This document shows positions 36,113 to 44,085 of a stretch of DNA of 64,000 bases, one piece after another (the first letter of the stretch is position 1; every line of letters begins with the position of its first letter). The DNA comes from Thermoplasmatota archaeon (lineage in GTDB: Archaea; Thermoplasmatota; Thermoplasmata; Thermoplasmatales; GCA-001856825), in assembly GCA_023381415.1 (NCBI GenBank), contig JAMCUN010000019.1, forward strand, positions 38,039 through 102,038, read 5' to 3'. A program made the position numbers and the translations under genes. The notes beneath the pieces were generated by a model. The model saw nothing but the letters and a program-made list of their open reading frames with translations. It was not told where the DNA came from and searched no databases.

Positions 36113-37174
36113 ATGAACGACTATGTGGTAGGAATTGACATAGGTGAAAAGGAGAGCGTGGCTACATACATGTCCCCATCTGGAGACATACTCGACCATT
36201 TCAGCTTTGAGATGAACGACAACGGTTACAATCTGTTCAAAGAGAAGGTTCCAGATGAGGTGAGGATAGCTTTTGAGGCATCCGGTCTTGCGTATGTAGT
36301 TTACAACAGGCTTAAATCTCTTGGGTATTCTGATCTCACTGTAGCACACCCCAAGGAGCTGTCCTGGATAGTAAAGTCAAAAAAGAAGAACGACCATGTT
36401 GATTCAGTAAAGCTTGCAAAGCTTCACATGGTCAACATGATCCCTGAGTCTCACCTGTTGAATGAAGAGGACAGAATATTCCGAGATCTTTTGGTACAGA
36501 GGATGAAACTGGGTCAGGAGATAGCGAGAATGAAGACAAGCATCATAGGGTACCTTAAGAGAGAGGGTCTTTATGACAGTCTGCCTGAGAGCACCGATAA
36601 TTTCTCCGACAAGAGGAGAAAGGCAATGGAGAACCTTAGGTTCAACAACGACAAGGATGTAGTACTCAAAACGATGTTTGAAAGGCTTAAATTCCTTGAG
36701 AACCAGATCTCTCCCATAGAGGAGAGGATCAAATTGAAGGCCAGGGATTCTGAGGATGTCCGTCTCCTTATGACCATCCCAGGAATTGATTATTACCTAG
36801 CTTCTCTGCTTTCCAGTTACATAGGTGACGTGAATAGGTTTGATAACGACAGCAAATTGGCATCATTCTTCGGTATAGTGCCAAGCAACCGTGACTCCTC
36901 CTCAATAATAAGGAAGGACCACATGTCAAAGGAGGGAACCAAGACTGCAAGATGGGCTCTCTCCATAGCAGTAGATACGGTGAAACTGAGAAACAAGCCA
37001 ATAATGGAATATTACAGTCATCAAGTCATAAGGACATCTTCCGCTAAATTGGCTCACGTCCTCACTATGAGGAAGCTGATCAGGATGATATACCACATGC
37101 TTTCCGAGAGGAAGGAGTGGAAGTATGAAGATCCAGGGCTGACTGACAAGAAGCTGTCAAACCTGGAAGATTGA
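36113..37174 (+). CDS. IS110-family transposase (DEDD RuvC-like), copy A
   Basis: The 353-residue protein has the IS110 DEDD catalytic core: Asp in YVVGIDIGEKES, Glu in FEASGLAYVV, and Asp pair in KKKNDHVDSVKLAKL. A C-terminal transposase domain has IPGIDYYLASLLSSYIGD and VPSNRDSSS, with the serine used by this class. It appears intact. The ATG at 36113 is preceded by GGTGA; by homology with copy B, an upstream start at 36068 is possible but lacks the copy B start codon. Confidence 0.92.
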   Translation: MNDYVVGIDIGEKESVATYMSPSGDILDHFSFEMNDNGYNLFKEKVPDEVRIAFEASGLAYVVYNRLKSLGYSDLTVAHPKELSWIVKSKKKNDHVDSVKLAKLHMVNMIPESHLLNEEDRIFRDLLVQRMKLGQEIARMKTSIIGYLKREGLYDSLPESTDNFSDKRRKAMENLRFNNDKDVVLKTMFERLKFLENQISPIEERIKLKARDSEDVRLLMTIPGIDYYLASLLSSYIGDVNRFDNDSKLASFFGIVPSNRDSSSIIRKDHMSKEGTKTARWALSIAVDTVKLRNKPIMEYYSHQVIRTSSAKLAHVLTMRKLIRMIYHMLSERKEWKYEDPGLTDKKLSNLED

Positions 37175-37247
37175 TGGAATGTTCGGACATACTGGGTATG
37201 ACTGTCTGCTCCACTGCTGTCATTCAACTGGCACCATTGCCTTTGCT

Positions 37248-37388
37248 TTGAGTGCAGAGATTCCCCTCCCTTATATTGTCAATTTGCGTCCTGAGCGCTC
37301 ATACCTGTTTAGGACAAAGGGGAATCGGGCAGACGGTTATCCAGGTCCACAGGACATTTCAAATATCTGGAGTGTATAGCTATGTGAG
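37248..37388 (+). ncRNA. Candidate bridge/seekRNA of IS110 copy A
   Basis: A 141-nt noncoding block downstream of the transposase has exactly the length of the matching block in copy B. GATTCCCC (37259-37266) pairs perfectly with GGGGAATC (37319-37326). The flanks (TTGAGTGCAGAGAT, TTTCAAATAT, ATAGCTATGTGAG) are nearly invariant while two inner segments differ, which is the pattern expected for a structured RNA with changing guide loops. IS1111-type members of the family encode such RNA downstream of the transposase. No coding frame is conserved. Confidence 0.6.
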
Positions 37389-37427
37389 GGAAAAGCAGGC
37401 TGAATATTTACATACCTGAATGAATGA

Positions 37428-37529
37428 TTAGTTCTTGTTCAGCTGGAGTTTCTTCGTCTCTTCCTTCCTGGGTATGACTCTCGAGGTTTCGTAGTCTGCC
37501 CCGTATTTCTTTATGAGCCCCTCAACCAT
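37428..37529 (-). CDS. 33-codon basic small ORF at the end of IS110 copy A
   Basis: The frame reads MVEGLIKKYGADYETSRVIP and ends in KKLQLNKN. Its ATG overlaps the end of the upstream membrane-protein gene. The sequence is charged and gene-like, but could be the tail of a longer gene cut by the IS, whose right end lies at about 37425. Confidence 0.4.
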   Translation of the reverse strand: MVEGLIKKYGADYETSRVIPRKEETKKLQLNKN

Positions 37530-37864
37530 CTCCAGATCAGAACAATGGAGAAAGGAACGATGATTGCATCCAGTGCAACGTTAAAGATCGAAAATGGACT
37601 CGGAATTATGGTGAGAAACCTGTAGATTCCAAGAGATGCTCCGATCGCGGGGACGACCGAGCCCGCATAGGGTGCATATCTGTATCCCAAGAAGATGAAT
37701 ACGGATATCAAGAGATAGAACGCCCCGAATGCTACTACGATCAACGTAGGAAGATTATGCCCGTATATGAATAGCTGGGAGACGTGGGTGAAAAACGAAA
37801 CGATGAGGAGTGTTGACGGGATAAAGCGGACTGCGTCTTTCTTCCTTTCATCCCGCGACTTCAT
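37511..37864 (-). CDS. Small four-TM membrane protein, unknown function
   Basis: The 117-residue protein has about four hydrophobic helices (for example FIPSTLLIVSFFTHVSQLFIY, then LPTLIVVAFGAFYLLISVFI) with a basic N terminus MKSRDERKKDAVR. Not recognised. It overlaps the preceding 67-residue gene by 4 nt, so they form an operon. Confidence 0.6.
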   Translation of the reverse strand: MKSRDERKKDAVRFIPSTLLIVSFFTHVSQLFIYGHNLPTLIVVAFGAFYLLISVFIFLGYRYAPYAGSVVPAIGASLGIYRFLTIIPSPFSIFNVALDAIIVPFSIVLIWRWLRGS

Positions 37865-38064
37865 TCCTTCCCTCCCAAAGTTTCCTCGATCTCCTTTACT
37901 CCCACTCCACAGTCATCTTCAGTATCTTGGGTTCCTTTGACTCGAATACTGACTTTCTGGACGTAGAGAGCCCCTATAGACTGTTCGCCTGTCGTTTTTT
38001 CCTGGAATCTGTAGGTGTTTTTCGTCGCCCTCTCAAATTCGAAATCAATTTCTTTCTTATTCAT
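37861..38064 (-). CDS. 67-residue conserved-type small protein
   Basis: MNKKEIDFEFERATKNTYRF followed by GALYVQKVSIRVKGTQD resembles small proteins widespread in mobile or accessory regions of archaea and bacteria (charged N terminus, then a G-x-LYVQK strand). Function unknown. A GAGGAGGTG ribosome-binding site precedes the start. It is the middle gene of a mini-operon with the SHOCT-like and membrane proteins. Confidence 0.6.
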   Translation of the reverse strand: MNKKEIDFEFERATKNTYRFQEKTTGEQSIGALYVQKVSIRVKGTQDTEDDCGVGVKEIEETLGGKE

Positions 38065-38092
38065 ACCTTCGACACCTCCTCAATTTCATTTA

Positions 38093-38194
38093 TCATTTCC
38101 ACAGCCTCTCTCTCATTTTGTTGTATTCCCCTTTCGATATTTCACCCTTTTCATACCTATCCCTCAAGATTTCCAAAGATTCATCTTTGATCAT
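38093..38194 (-). CDS. 33-residue SHOCT-like small protein
   Basis: The tiny frame reads MIKDESLEILRDRYEKGEIS then KGEYNKMRERLWK. The L-R-D-R-Y-x-K-G-E-I-x-K-x-E-Y pattern is the SHOCT (short C-terminal) domain, usually found at the end of oligomerising membrane or stress proteins. Here it stands alone, at the head of a small operon. It is convincing at sequence level despite its length. Confidence 0.6.
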   Translation of the reverse strand: MIKDESLEILRDRYEKGEISKGEYNKMRERLWK

Positions 38195-38222
38195 AATTGT
38201 GTGCAATTGCCTTGTGCCTGCC

Positions 38223-38759
38223 TCACACGGACATTTCCATATCCCTGTAGTGTTCGACCATTTCATTTACCTCTGTGAGGTCAAAACGTTCTGGATCGAA
38301 TCCTCCTCCGAGCCATTCAATAGTCTCCTTATACTCTTTGTCCTTTGGGTTCTTGATTATTTCAAGCATCCTTTCCTAACCATATGACCCACCGCAATCT
38401 TCCGGTGGACAGGCACGCCTGCCGGATATGCGTCTGGGATACTTCACCCATTCTTTCGTCCTGAACAAGCCCTGGACGATGACTTCGTGCTCCCAGCCAC
38501 CCCCGTAATCGTATTCGTAGATCACCCTTGGTTTTGAGGAGAGGAGTAACAAATCCTTTATGTTCGTCTTTTTGGAGTTCAGGTCATCGTCAGGCCATTC
38601 CCTATTCGGCAGGGAATAGTTGATGCGTCCGACCCTGAATCCGTAGAGGTGGTAATTCTTCCATCTCGTCGCCGCCTGAATGGTGAGGTGCATCTGATGG
38701 AGATTGAAATCGTAGGGGACCTCTATCCTCCTCCAGATGGGCGGGCTAAGATCAAGCAA
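38223..38759 (-). pseudogene. pRiA4b ORF-3-like protein interrupted by one in-frame TAG
   Basis: The N-terminal 127 codons (PIWRRIEVPYDFNLHQMHLT, HLYGFRVGR, DYGGGWEHEVIVQG, CPPEDCGGSYG) match the plasmid pRiA4b ORF-3-like family. After TAG at 38376-38378 the same frame continues with ERMLEIIKNPKDKEY, ETIEWLGGGFDPERFDLTEV and NEMVEHY to a stop at 38223, the normal family C terminus. There is no frameshift. The family usually has an aromatic residue at the TAG site. It is either a recently inactivated gene or a read-through one. Confidence 0.75.
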
Positions 38760-39005
38760 TTTTATCCTATTCTGAAAACTATATTCTTATGTGCCCCAGA
38801 CCTTCCTTTCTCCTCAGTCTTCCTACCTGGTCTCATGGGAGTTCGATTGGCGATAAGTTCTGGATGCAGGTCTCTTTCTACCCTCTGGAAAATCCACCGC
38901 TGCACAACTGATTGCAGATCTTGAGTGGTTGCTTATCCCTGGACTGCTATATTCGATTCCTTCCGGCAGCGAAAGGACATTATCTCTTACTCTTTTATAC
39001 ACTAA

Positions 39006-39115
39006 GGTGCAGGTGACCGCGTAGGAAATGGCAGACCGTCAGGGTCAGAGTCTGCAGCGCACCTTCGTGGGCAATAGGCTCACTCTTTAGTCGCCCCTGA
39101 GTGCGGCCCTGCACC
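39006..39115 (+). ncRNA. Candidate structured noncoding RNA, tRNA-like architecture
   Basis: Outer stem GGTGCAGG (39006-39013) pairs perfectly with CCTGCACC (39108-39115). Inside, CCGC (39017-39020) pairs with GCGG (39103-39106). GCAGAC (39031-39036) pairs with GTCTGC (39050-39055) over a 13-nt loop, and GTGGG pairs with CTCAC (39067-39083 region). No long ORF is present. A TATA-like TCTTTTATAC ends at 39000. The arrangement recalls a tRNA but lacks a TTCRANY T loop, so it is not an ordinary tRNA. The call rests on hand folding alone. Confidence 0.5.
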
Positions 39116-39357
39116 TGCCTCTATCTGATCCAATATTTTACCGCCATCCTGTTAATAACTGACGTTCCTGTCTAAGAATGTATTGGTCACATCTTCCCAA
39201 TTTTCTCCCTCATTCCGCAGGCGCTCGAATGGTATCTGGAGGTACTGTCGAATCACTGGGCATTCAGCACCATCCGAATCATCGCTATCGTTTTCATCAG
39301 ACGGCTATGTCGGAAAGGTGATGAAACACTTTGAGGGAACTACAGTTTCCGTTGTCG

Positions 39358-40410
39358 CTAAATTCTCAGAAACAGGTATGGGCTTATTGCGGAGAGATGG
39401 ATGAGTATCGCACATACCAGAAATGACAGTATGTAACTCCATCCGAACCTCTTGTTGAAAGTCAGCGCTCCCCTGTGATACCACAGAGGCCATCCTACGA
39501 AGCCTTCGGGAGGCTTTTCCGGCCTGTTTTCTCTGAATCTCTTTATTCCGCTGACGGCGGAGGGAACGGAAATTGCCACTGCGAGAAGGGTGACAGGAAG
39601 GATGCCATAGAGAACGGAAATGAATCCGATTATGAACATAGATGAGATGATGGCAACGCCGATCGCTTTGCTCACTCCTCCACCAAGGATGACGGGCATT
39701 GTCCTTATTCCCTTCTTGGAGTCATAGTCCATCTGGTCTATGTGCTTTCCCCAAAGGATGGACATTACACCAAGACCGTAGGGAACGCTTGCTACGAGCG
39801 GCACATAGCTCAGTGTGCCGGATACTACGTAGTAGCCGCCGGTGATCATAACGGGACCCCACGCAAGGAAACTGGCCAGCTCGCCAAGACCCACAGCCTT
39901 CAGAGGTTTGGGCGCGGCGTCATAGAAAAAAAGAAGTGCAACTCCCATACCGAAGAAGACTAGTGTCAGGTAGCCCACAGTAACTGTGAAGTATGTAGCG
40001 ATCAAGACACCTAAAAGAAGGAGGAACAGGAGTGTTAACTTGGCCTCGCTTCTCGTGATGACCCCATCAGCTATCGGATGGATGGTGTAGAGCCTTCTCG
40101 GAGAATCTGGAGAATCGTCTCCCCTGAAATACCCGAAATAATCGTTGGAGAGATTGCTGAGTGCATGGGCATCGATGAAGCCTATGAAGAGTATGATGAA
40201 ATTCAGCGGCCTGAAGTCTGAATAGATGTAGGCAAGGAGCCCAGATATTACGGCCGCCTGCGCAGAGATCACAAGGATCACGCTTCTCGCAGAGAACAGG
40301 AATCTTGTGACGAAGTCATCATTCCTGCCATCCCCCGTGCTGTAGAACCCCCTGAACGCCAGATACCATTTCCTTAGCCTGTTTCTGGGCACGGAATTAC
40401 CTGCATTCAC
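39358..40410 (-). CDS. UbiA-family prenyltransferase (MenA-like)
   Basis: The 350-residue membrane protein has about nine TM helices. The first Asp-rich motif is NLSNDYFGYFRGDDS and the second is DQMDYDSKKGIRTMP, both needed for Mg-prenyl-diphosphate binding. It attaches a prenyl chain to an aromatic acceptor or makes an ether lipid. The DYFGYFRGDD form is close to MenA (dihydroxynaphthoate prenyltransferase), so quinone synthesis is the best guess; the archaeal lipid enzyme DGGGP synthase is the alternative. Confidence 0.82.
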   Translation of the reverse strand: MNAGNSVPRNRLRKWYLAFRGFYSTGDGRNDDFVTRFLFSARSVILVISAQAAVISGLLAYIYSDFRPLNFIILFIGFIDAHALSNLSNDYFGYFRGDDSPDSPRRLYTIHPIADGVITRSEAKLTLLFLLLLGVLIATYFTVTVGYLTLVFFGMGVALLFFYDAAPKPLKAVGLGELASFLAWGPVMITGGYYVVSGTLSYVPLVASVPYGLGVMSILWGKHIDQMDYDSKKGIRTMPVILGGGVSKAIGVAIISSMFIIGFISVLYGILPVTLLAVAISVPSAVSGIKRFRENRPEKPPEGFVGWPLWYHRGALTFNKRFGWSYILSFLVCAILIHLSAISPYLFLRI

Positions 40411-40555
40411 AAAGCCTCAGCTCCGTGCAAATTATAAACTTTATTGAGAAACTCTTAACACTTTTTCACAACATTTATTGCTGACCCTTAATGAGCATCT
40501 CGAACGGGATTTTCGCAGATGGGCCGTACTTGCTTTCCTAGGAGACACTCAGTTG

Positions 40556-41074
40556 TCATGCAACGACAGGATAAGTGCTCTCGTATGTGAGATTACCCGA
40601 AACTGCATAGTATTCTAGGGTGTAAAGGGTGTCATTCGTGACGCCGCTGATGGCGAACGTGCCGTTGGCGGTCTGCCCTACGGGTATCGATGAGAGAGTC
40701 CCTACTGTTGAACCCGTAGAGGGGTCCGTGATGGTTATTGTGCTTATGAAAACGGAACCCGTGTTCTTCACGGAAGTTACGAAGGACCATGAGTTGGAGG
40801 AGTTTACAAACCGGGCGGACTCCACATAGAAATACAGCCCTTCATGCACTGTCGTTTTTGCTGTATTTATGTCGTGGATGATGCCAAAAACAACAACGCC
40901 TCCAAACGCCATGATGATCAGGACGGCAACTGCCATGCCAAGGAGCTTGGCATTCGTCCTCCTCCTGCTCATGCGCATTGCGGCATCGAAGACGGGATGT
41001 TTCTCCCTGACCTTCATCTCCCTTTCCTGCTGCTTCTTCAGTTCCTTTCTCTCCCTTCTCGACGGTCGTGCCAT
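40556..41074 (-). CDS. Single-TM protein with extracytoplasmic beta domain
   Basis: The 172-residue protein has a very basic cytoplasmic N terminus (ARPSRRERKELKKQQ), one TM helix (about 44-66) and an outside domain rich in Thr/Ser with NST-type sequons. The domain reads like an Ig-fold (SFVTSVKNTGSVFISTITIT). Function unknown. It is the third gene of a probable minus-strand operon of membrane proteins. Confidence 0.65.
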   Translation of the reverse strand: MARPSRRERKELKKQQEREMKVREKHPVFDAAMRMSRRRTNAKLLGMAVAVLIIMAFGGVVVFGIIHDINTAKTTVHEGLYFYVESARFVNSSNSWSFVTSVKNTGSVFISTITITDPSTGSTVGTLSSIPVGQTANGTFAISGVTNDTLYTLEYYAVSGNLTYESTYPVVA

Positions 41075-41087
41075 TGTCCGGAACCCC

Positions 41088-42098
41088 CTATCCCTTCCAA
41101 AGCCCTATTGCGAGTCCTATGAGGAAGAGGATCACGGAGAGGGTGAGCTGGATTGCGCCGAACTTAACGGTCGAGACATAGGTGAGAATGAAGGTGGACC
41201 ATTTATGAATTTCATACGACATGGACACCTCAGGGACGAATGCCACCCCCACATAGCCGGCTATGAGAAAGCCTATGATGGCAAAGACGAACGCCATTAT
41301 TCCTTTTTTAATGGCAAGTCCTATGAACAGGCCCGCGACGAACGTAAGTATTATCGTGACGATCTCTGAAAGGGGGATTCCGCCTACGGAGCCCGATATG
41401 GCTAAGGAAAGGGGAACTGCCATTGCAACGGCGGACGGGGCATTGTCTGTGGGGAGCATGAATTTCACCTGATCATTGAACACCGTCATGTCCTTCCCCA
41501 AAACTCCACGACCGAAGAATTCCATCAGGAGGACGAAGGTTCCGTCATGGGCGATGAACACCTGTGCCGAAATATTGGTGGAAGCGTTGAATGTGGAATA
41601 AACGAAATTATCAAACGTGCCGTTTGATACCCTGAAGAAGGAGGGGGAAGATGAAGAATTTTTCAACACATCCGCCGTGAAGTTTGATATGAACAGGGAG
41701 ACGGCGGAAGCGGAGTTCATCCGGAGGATCGCCGTTGCTATAGTGTCGGACGTATACGCCGAATTGTTGTTGCCGTACAGCCACATCTCCCCCTTCACTA
41801 TGCCACTTGACGTATACAAAGAAGACGAAGAAAGGTTTCCTGAATCATTGTATGACAGGAAACTCAGGCCGTACGTGGAATTGATCGCAGACGAGGGGAG
41901 GAAAGCGAATATGGGAGTCGGAGGTTGCGAAGGAGAGGTGACATGATGGACAATGGAAGGATATGCGACGACAAGAATGGCTGACGCCACTATCACGACC
42001 ACGATGGCAATAACCAATATCTTCGAGCGGGACTTTCCAGGCTGGGGCGTTGCCGGAGGGGCGGGGAAAGGACGGGGTGAGACGGGACTTCCTGACAT
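41088..42098 (-). CDS. Membrane-anchored protein with large external domain and C-terminal TM cluster
   Basis: The 336-residue protein has a Pro-rich cytoplasmic start, a TM helix at about 27-49, an external Ser/Asn/Phe-rich domain with many sequons (about 55-230), and three or four C-terminal TM helices. Not recognised. Its ATG lies directly at the end of the four-TM gene, so the genes are co-transcribed. It could take part in envelope or quality-control functions; no motif proves this. Confidence 0.65.
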   Translation of the reverse strand: MSGSPVSPRPFPAPPATPQPGKSRSKILVIAIVVVIVASAILVVAYPSIVHHVTSPSQPPTPIFAFLPSSAINSTYGLSFLSYNDSGNLSSSSLYTSSGIVKGEMWLYGNNNSAYTSDTIATAILRMNSASAVSLFISNFTADVLKNSSSSPSFFRVSNGTFDNFVYSTFNASTNISAQVFIAHDGTFVLLMEFFGRGVLGKDMTVFNDQVKFMLPTDNAPSAVAMAVPLSLAISGSVGGIPLSEIVTIILTFVAGLFIGLAIKKGIMAFVFAIIGFLIAGYVGVAFVPEVSMSYEIHKWSTFILTYVSTVKFGAIQLTLSVILFLIGLAIGLWKG

Positions 42099-42524
42099 CT
42101 ACCTCACCTCCGGAGGCACATTGTTTTCCAGGCCATTCCCTCTGTGCACCGAATCCCTTATCTTTATCCATGCAACTATGAGGAGTATCCCAGGAATGAG
42201 ACCGCCGAATATCATCTGTATTATCCTCAGTACTATCGAAGGAGTCTCTGCCTCCCTCACCCTTTCCTCTTTCAACCTCTTGTATATGAGGAAATAGTCA
42301 AGGGCGATCCATAGTATTCCAATGGCAAGAGCGGCTGAGAATATTATGGCAATTATGCCGAATGCACCAGTGGACAGCGTGGTAGTTGTGGACGGCACCG
42401 TGGTGACCGTGAGCAACGCTGCAATGCCTATCACCTCGAATATGCCTATTACAAAAAAGACCGCCTGAAGTATTATCGCTACAGGAGTCAACGTTTTGGC
42501 CGTTGAAGCATCATTATCCAACAT
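42099..42524 (-). CDS. Four-TM membrane protein, unknown function
   Basis: The 141-residue protein begins MLDNDASTAKTLTPVAIILQ and has about four TM helices with a charged loop FLIYKRLKEERVREAE. It heads the envelope gene group 42,524-40,556. The loop and length recall DUF4870/DUF973-like membrane proteins, but the family cannot be fixed by eye. Confidence 0.6.
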   Translation of the reverse strand: MLDNDASTAKTLTPVAIILQAVFFVIGIFEVIGIAALLTVTTVPSTTTTLSTGAFGIIAIIFSAALAIGILWIALDYFLIYKRLKEERVREAETPSIVLRIIQMIFGGLIPGILLIVAWIKIRDSVHRGNGLENNVPPEVR

Positions 42525-42572
42525 CAGTATCGATGAAGGGACCGTATATAACGCTTTCTCTGGAACCGTCTT

Positions 42573-43737
42573 TGGACAAAATTACTTCTGATTAGTCTTT
42601 GCCCTGAACTTTAAGCATCTCTGGATTGGTGTGCCTGAGAAAGTTGAACTGCCTGAGGTTGTGTGCGTTGATCTTCAGGTACTCCTCCATCCCCTTCCTC
42701 TGCGGCAGCCTCTTTCTTATCTTGGAGGGCATCTTCCTCTTTATCATGGAGTTGACGAACTCGGATATGGATCTCATGTGATAGTTCTCAAGCCACTCCT
42801 GTGTGTTGTTGATGAAATCGTAGAGCATCTTCTTCCACAATTCCACTCCCTTTGCCTTGAAAGTAACGTTGCTCTTCGGGAGTAAGTACGGTTTGACCCC
42901 ATAGGAATCCGTTATGGAACAGGTATTCCTGCCTGAGTACAGGGCATCACCAAGCATCACATCCATGCTGGGACACATTTCGGCAGTCTGTGCCATGACG
43001 GTGGGGAAGTGGCTCAGTTCACCTATGGAATGGACGTCAGTGCTTGAGAATCCTGCTATTATCTTTGTGTGAATTCCAGTTGCAAAGACAGAGTACTGGA
43101 AGTCGTGCTTGTCTTTGGTGTGGGGGAAATTGTCCGACTTATCTCCATTTACTCTCCTCTCCCTCTGCTCCTTCCTTTTTGTTTCATAGTTTATTTTCAT
43201 TGATGTTGGGTCACCAGTCCCGTCAGTGGAGAACATCTTTTCCAGAGAGTTACCCCTCTCGTTTATTATTTTCATCACTTCGTCAAGTATTGCTTTGCTC
43301 CTCTCCGGGTCGTATCCTCTTTCAATAGTCTTGTATGAGAATCTGGTCGGTATGCCAAGCTTCTCCCCGAACAGCCTCAGGAAGCCCTGTGCCACTCTGT
43401 TCGGCATACCGAAGTAAGCCTGCATGAGCATAACCTTTACCACGTCTCTATAAGGCACCGCAGGACTTCCCGGTCTTTTACTCTTCCTTTCCATCCTGGA
43501 AGAAGCTTCGTCAACGACATCCCTTATCGTTTCCAGAATCTCAGCTATTTCGTTTATCTGCGCTCTATCGTAAGAGGACCAGTTCCTGTCCTTCTGTTCC
43601 CTGCCCTCATAGGGGAAACCCCTATCCCTTACTGACTTTATAAGATCCTGAAGATCTTCGACGCTCTTCGACGCTCTTCCTGGTCGTAATTACCAATAAC
43701 AAACAAGATTAAATTGATTGTGGACATTCATTGTCCA
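42573..43737 (-). mobile_element. Insertion sequence with DDE transposase
   Basis: TGGACAA (42573-42579) and its inverse TTGTCCA (43731-43737) bracket a transposase gene. No target-site duplication is evident. A further 6-bp inverted repeat TGGACA/TGTCCA lies within 43721-43737. The right end also carries a TATA-like TTAAATTG at about 43709 that could drive the adjacent plus-strand gene. Confidence 0.6.
42592..43696 (-). pseudogene. DDE transposase (IS4/IS1182-like group), frameshifted near its N terminus
   Basis: The 300-residue downstream frame (ATG at 43494) has DDE acids in FSTDGTGDP, VMLGDALYSGRN and RSISEFVNSMIKRK. The same frame extends N-terminally through YDRAQINEIAEILETIRDVV and KSVEDLQDLIKSVRDRGF without any start codon. 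A 10-bp unit CTTCGACGCT is duplicated in tandem at 43656-43675; removing one copy restores a frame to the TTG at 43694-43696 (MVITTRKSVEDLQ). So a 10-bp duplication probably broke the gene. Translation from the internal ATG is possible but would lack about 65 residues. Confidence 0.75.
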
Positions 43738-43739
43738 TA

Positions 43740-44042
43740 ATGAGAACATCCATGATAGCATTCAGGCTTCCTCCGAGTACAGAGAATAGAGTTATGCTCA
43801 AGTTTGTGAGGGGTCTTTACGGACAGGATTCATCGTCCTGGAAGGGGAGGTATCGTTTCCACAGGCATGGCATTCTGGAGGATATACCACACAGGAAGTT
43901 CATAAAAGGTGTCATACTGATCAGTACAGTTGACGTTCCGCTCGTGGTGAAATATCTTAATGAATATAGGGCGCAATACTACATCGCAAGTATAAGAATC
44001 ACGCCCGATGATGAAGAAGTACTACACCGGGCTATACCATAA
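43740..44042 (+). CDS. 100-residue protein next to the DDE element, unknown function
   Basis: The protein MRTSMIAFRLPPSTENRVML continues with a basic loop and VPLVVKYLNEYRAQYYIASI. The ATG lies 3 nt outside the IS end. A TATA-like TTAAATTG inside the IS end lies about 27 nt upstream, so the IS may supply its promoter. No family recognised; the short alpha/beta pattern is gene-like. Confidence 0.55.
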   Translation: MRTSMIAFRLPPSTENRVMLKFVRGLYGQDSSSWKGRYRFHRHGILEDIPHRKFIKGVILISTVDVPLVVKYLNEYRAQYYIASIRITPDDEEVLHRAIP

Positions 44043-44085
44043 TATTGCCCCAAGACCAGTAGTAAGATGACTTTTCTGCTAGAAC

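Larger units (their letters stand above)
36005..37425 (+). mobile_element. IS110-family insertion sequence, copy A
   Basis: The element spans a transposase gene with homologous left (about 36005-36085) and right (37248-37425) noncoding ends shared with copy B. The left end contains TGTATAG (36009) and the hairpin CGACA/TGTCG; TGTATAG recurs near the right end (about 37374). Exact boundaries are uncertain because IS110 elements lack clear terminal inverted repeats and target duplications. Copies A and B differ at many sites, so they are separate old insertions. Confidence 0.8.

Noticed and set aside
39006-39115. Ordinary tRNA at 39.0 kb
   Set aside because: Stems resemble a tRNA but there is no TTCRANY T loop and the acceptor-to-T-arm distance is wrong, so it was listed only as a structured RNA candidate.
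39183-39404. 73-codon plus-strand frame beside the UbiA gene
   Set aside because: Partly antisense to UbiA and without recognisable protein pattern.
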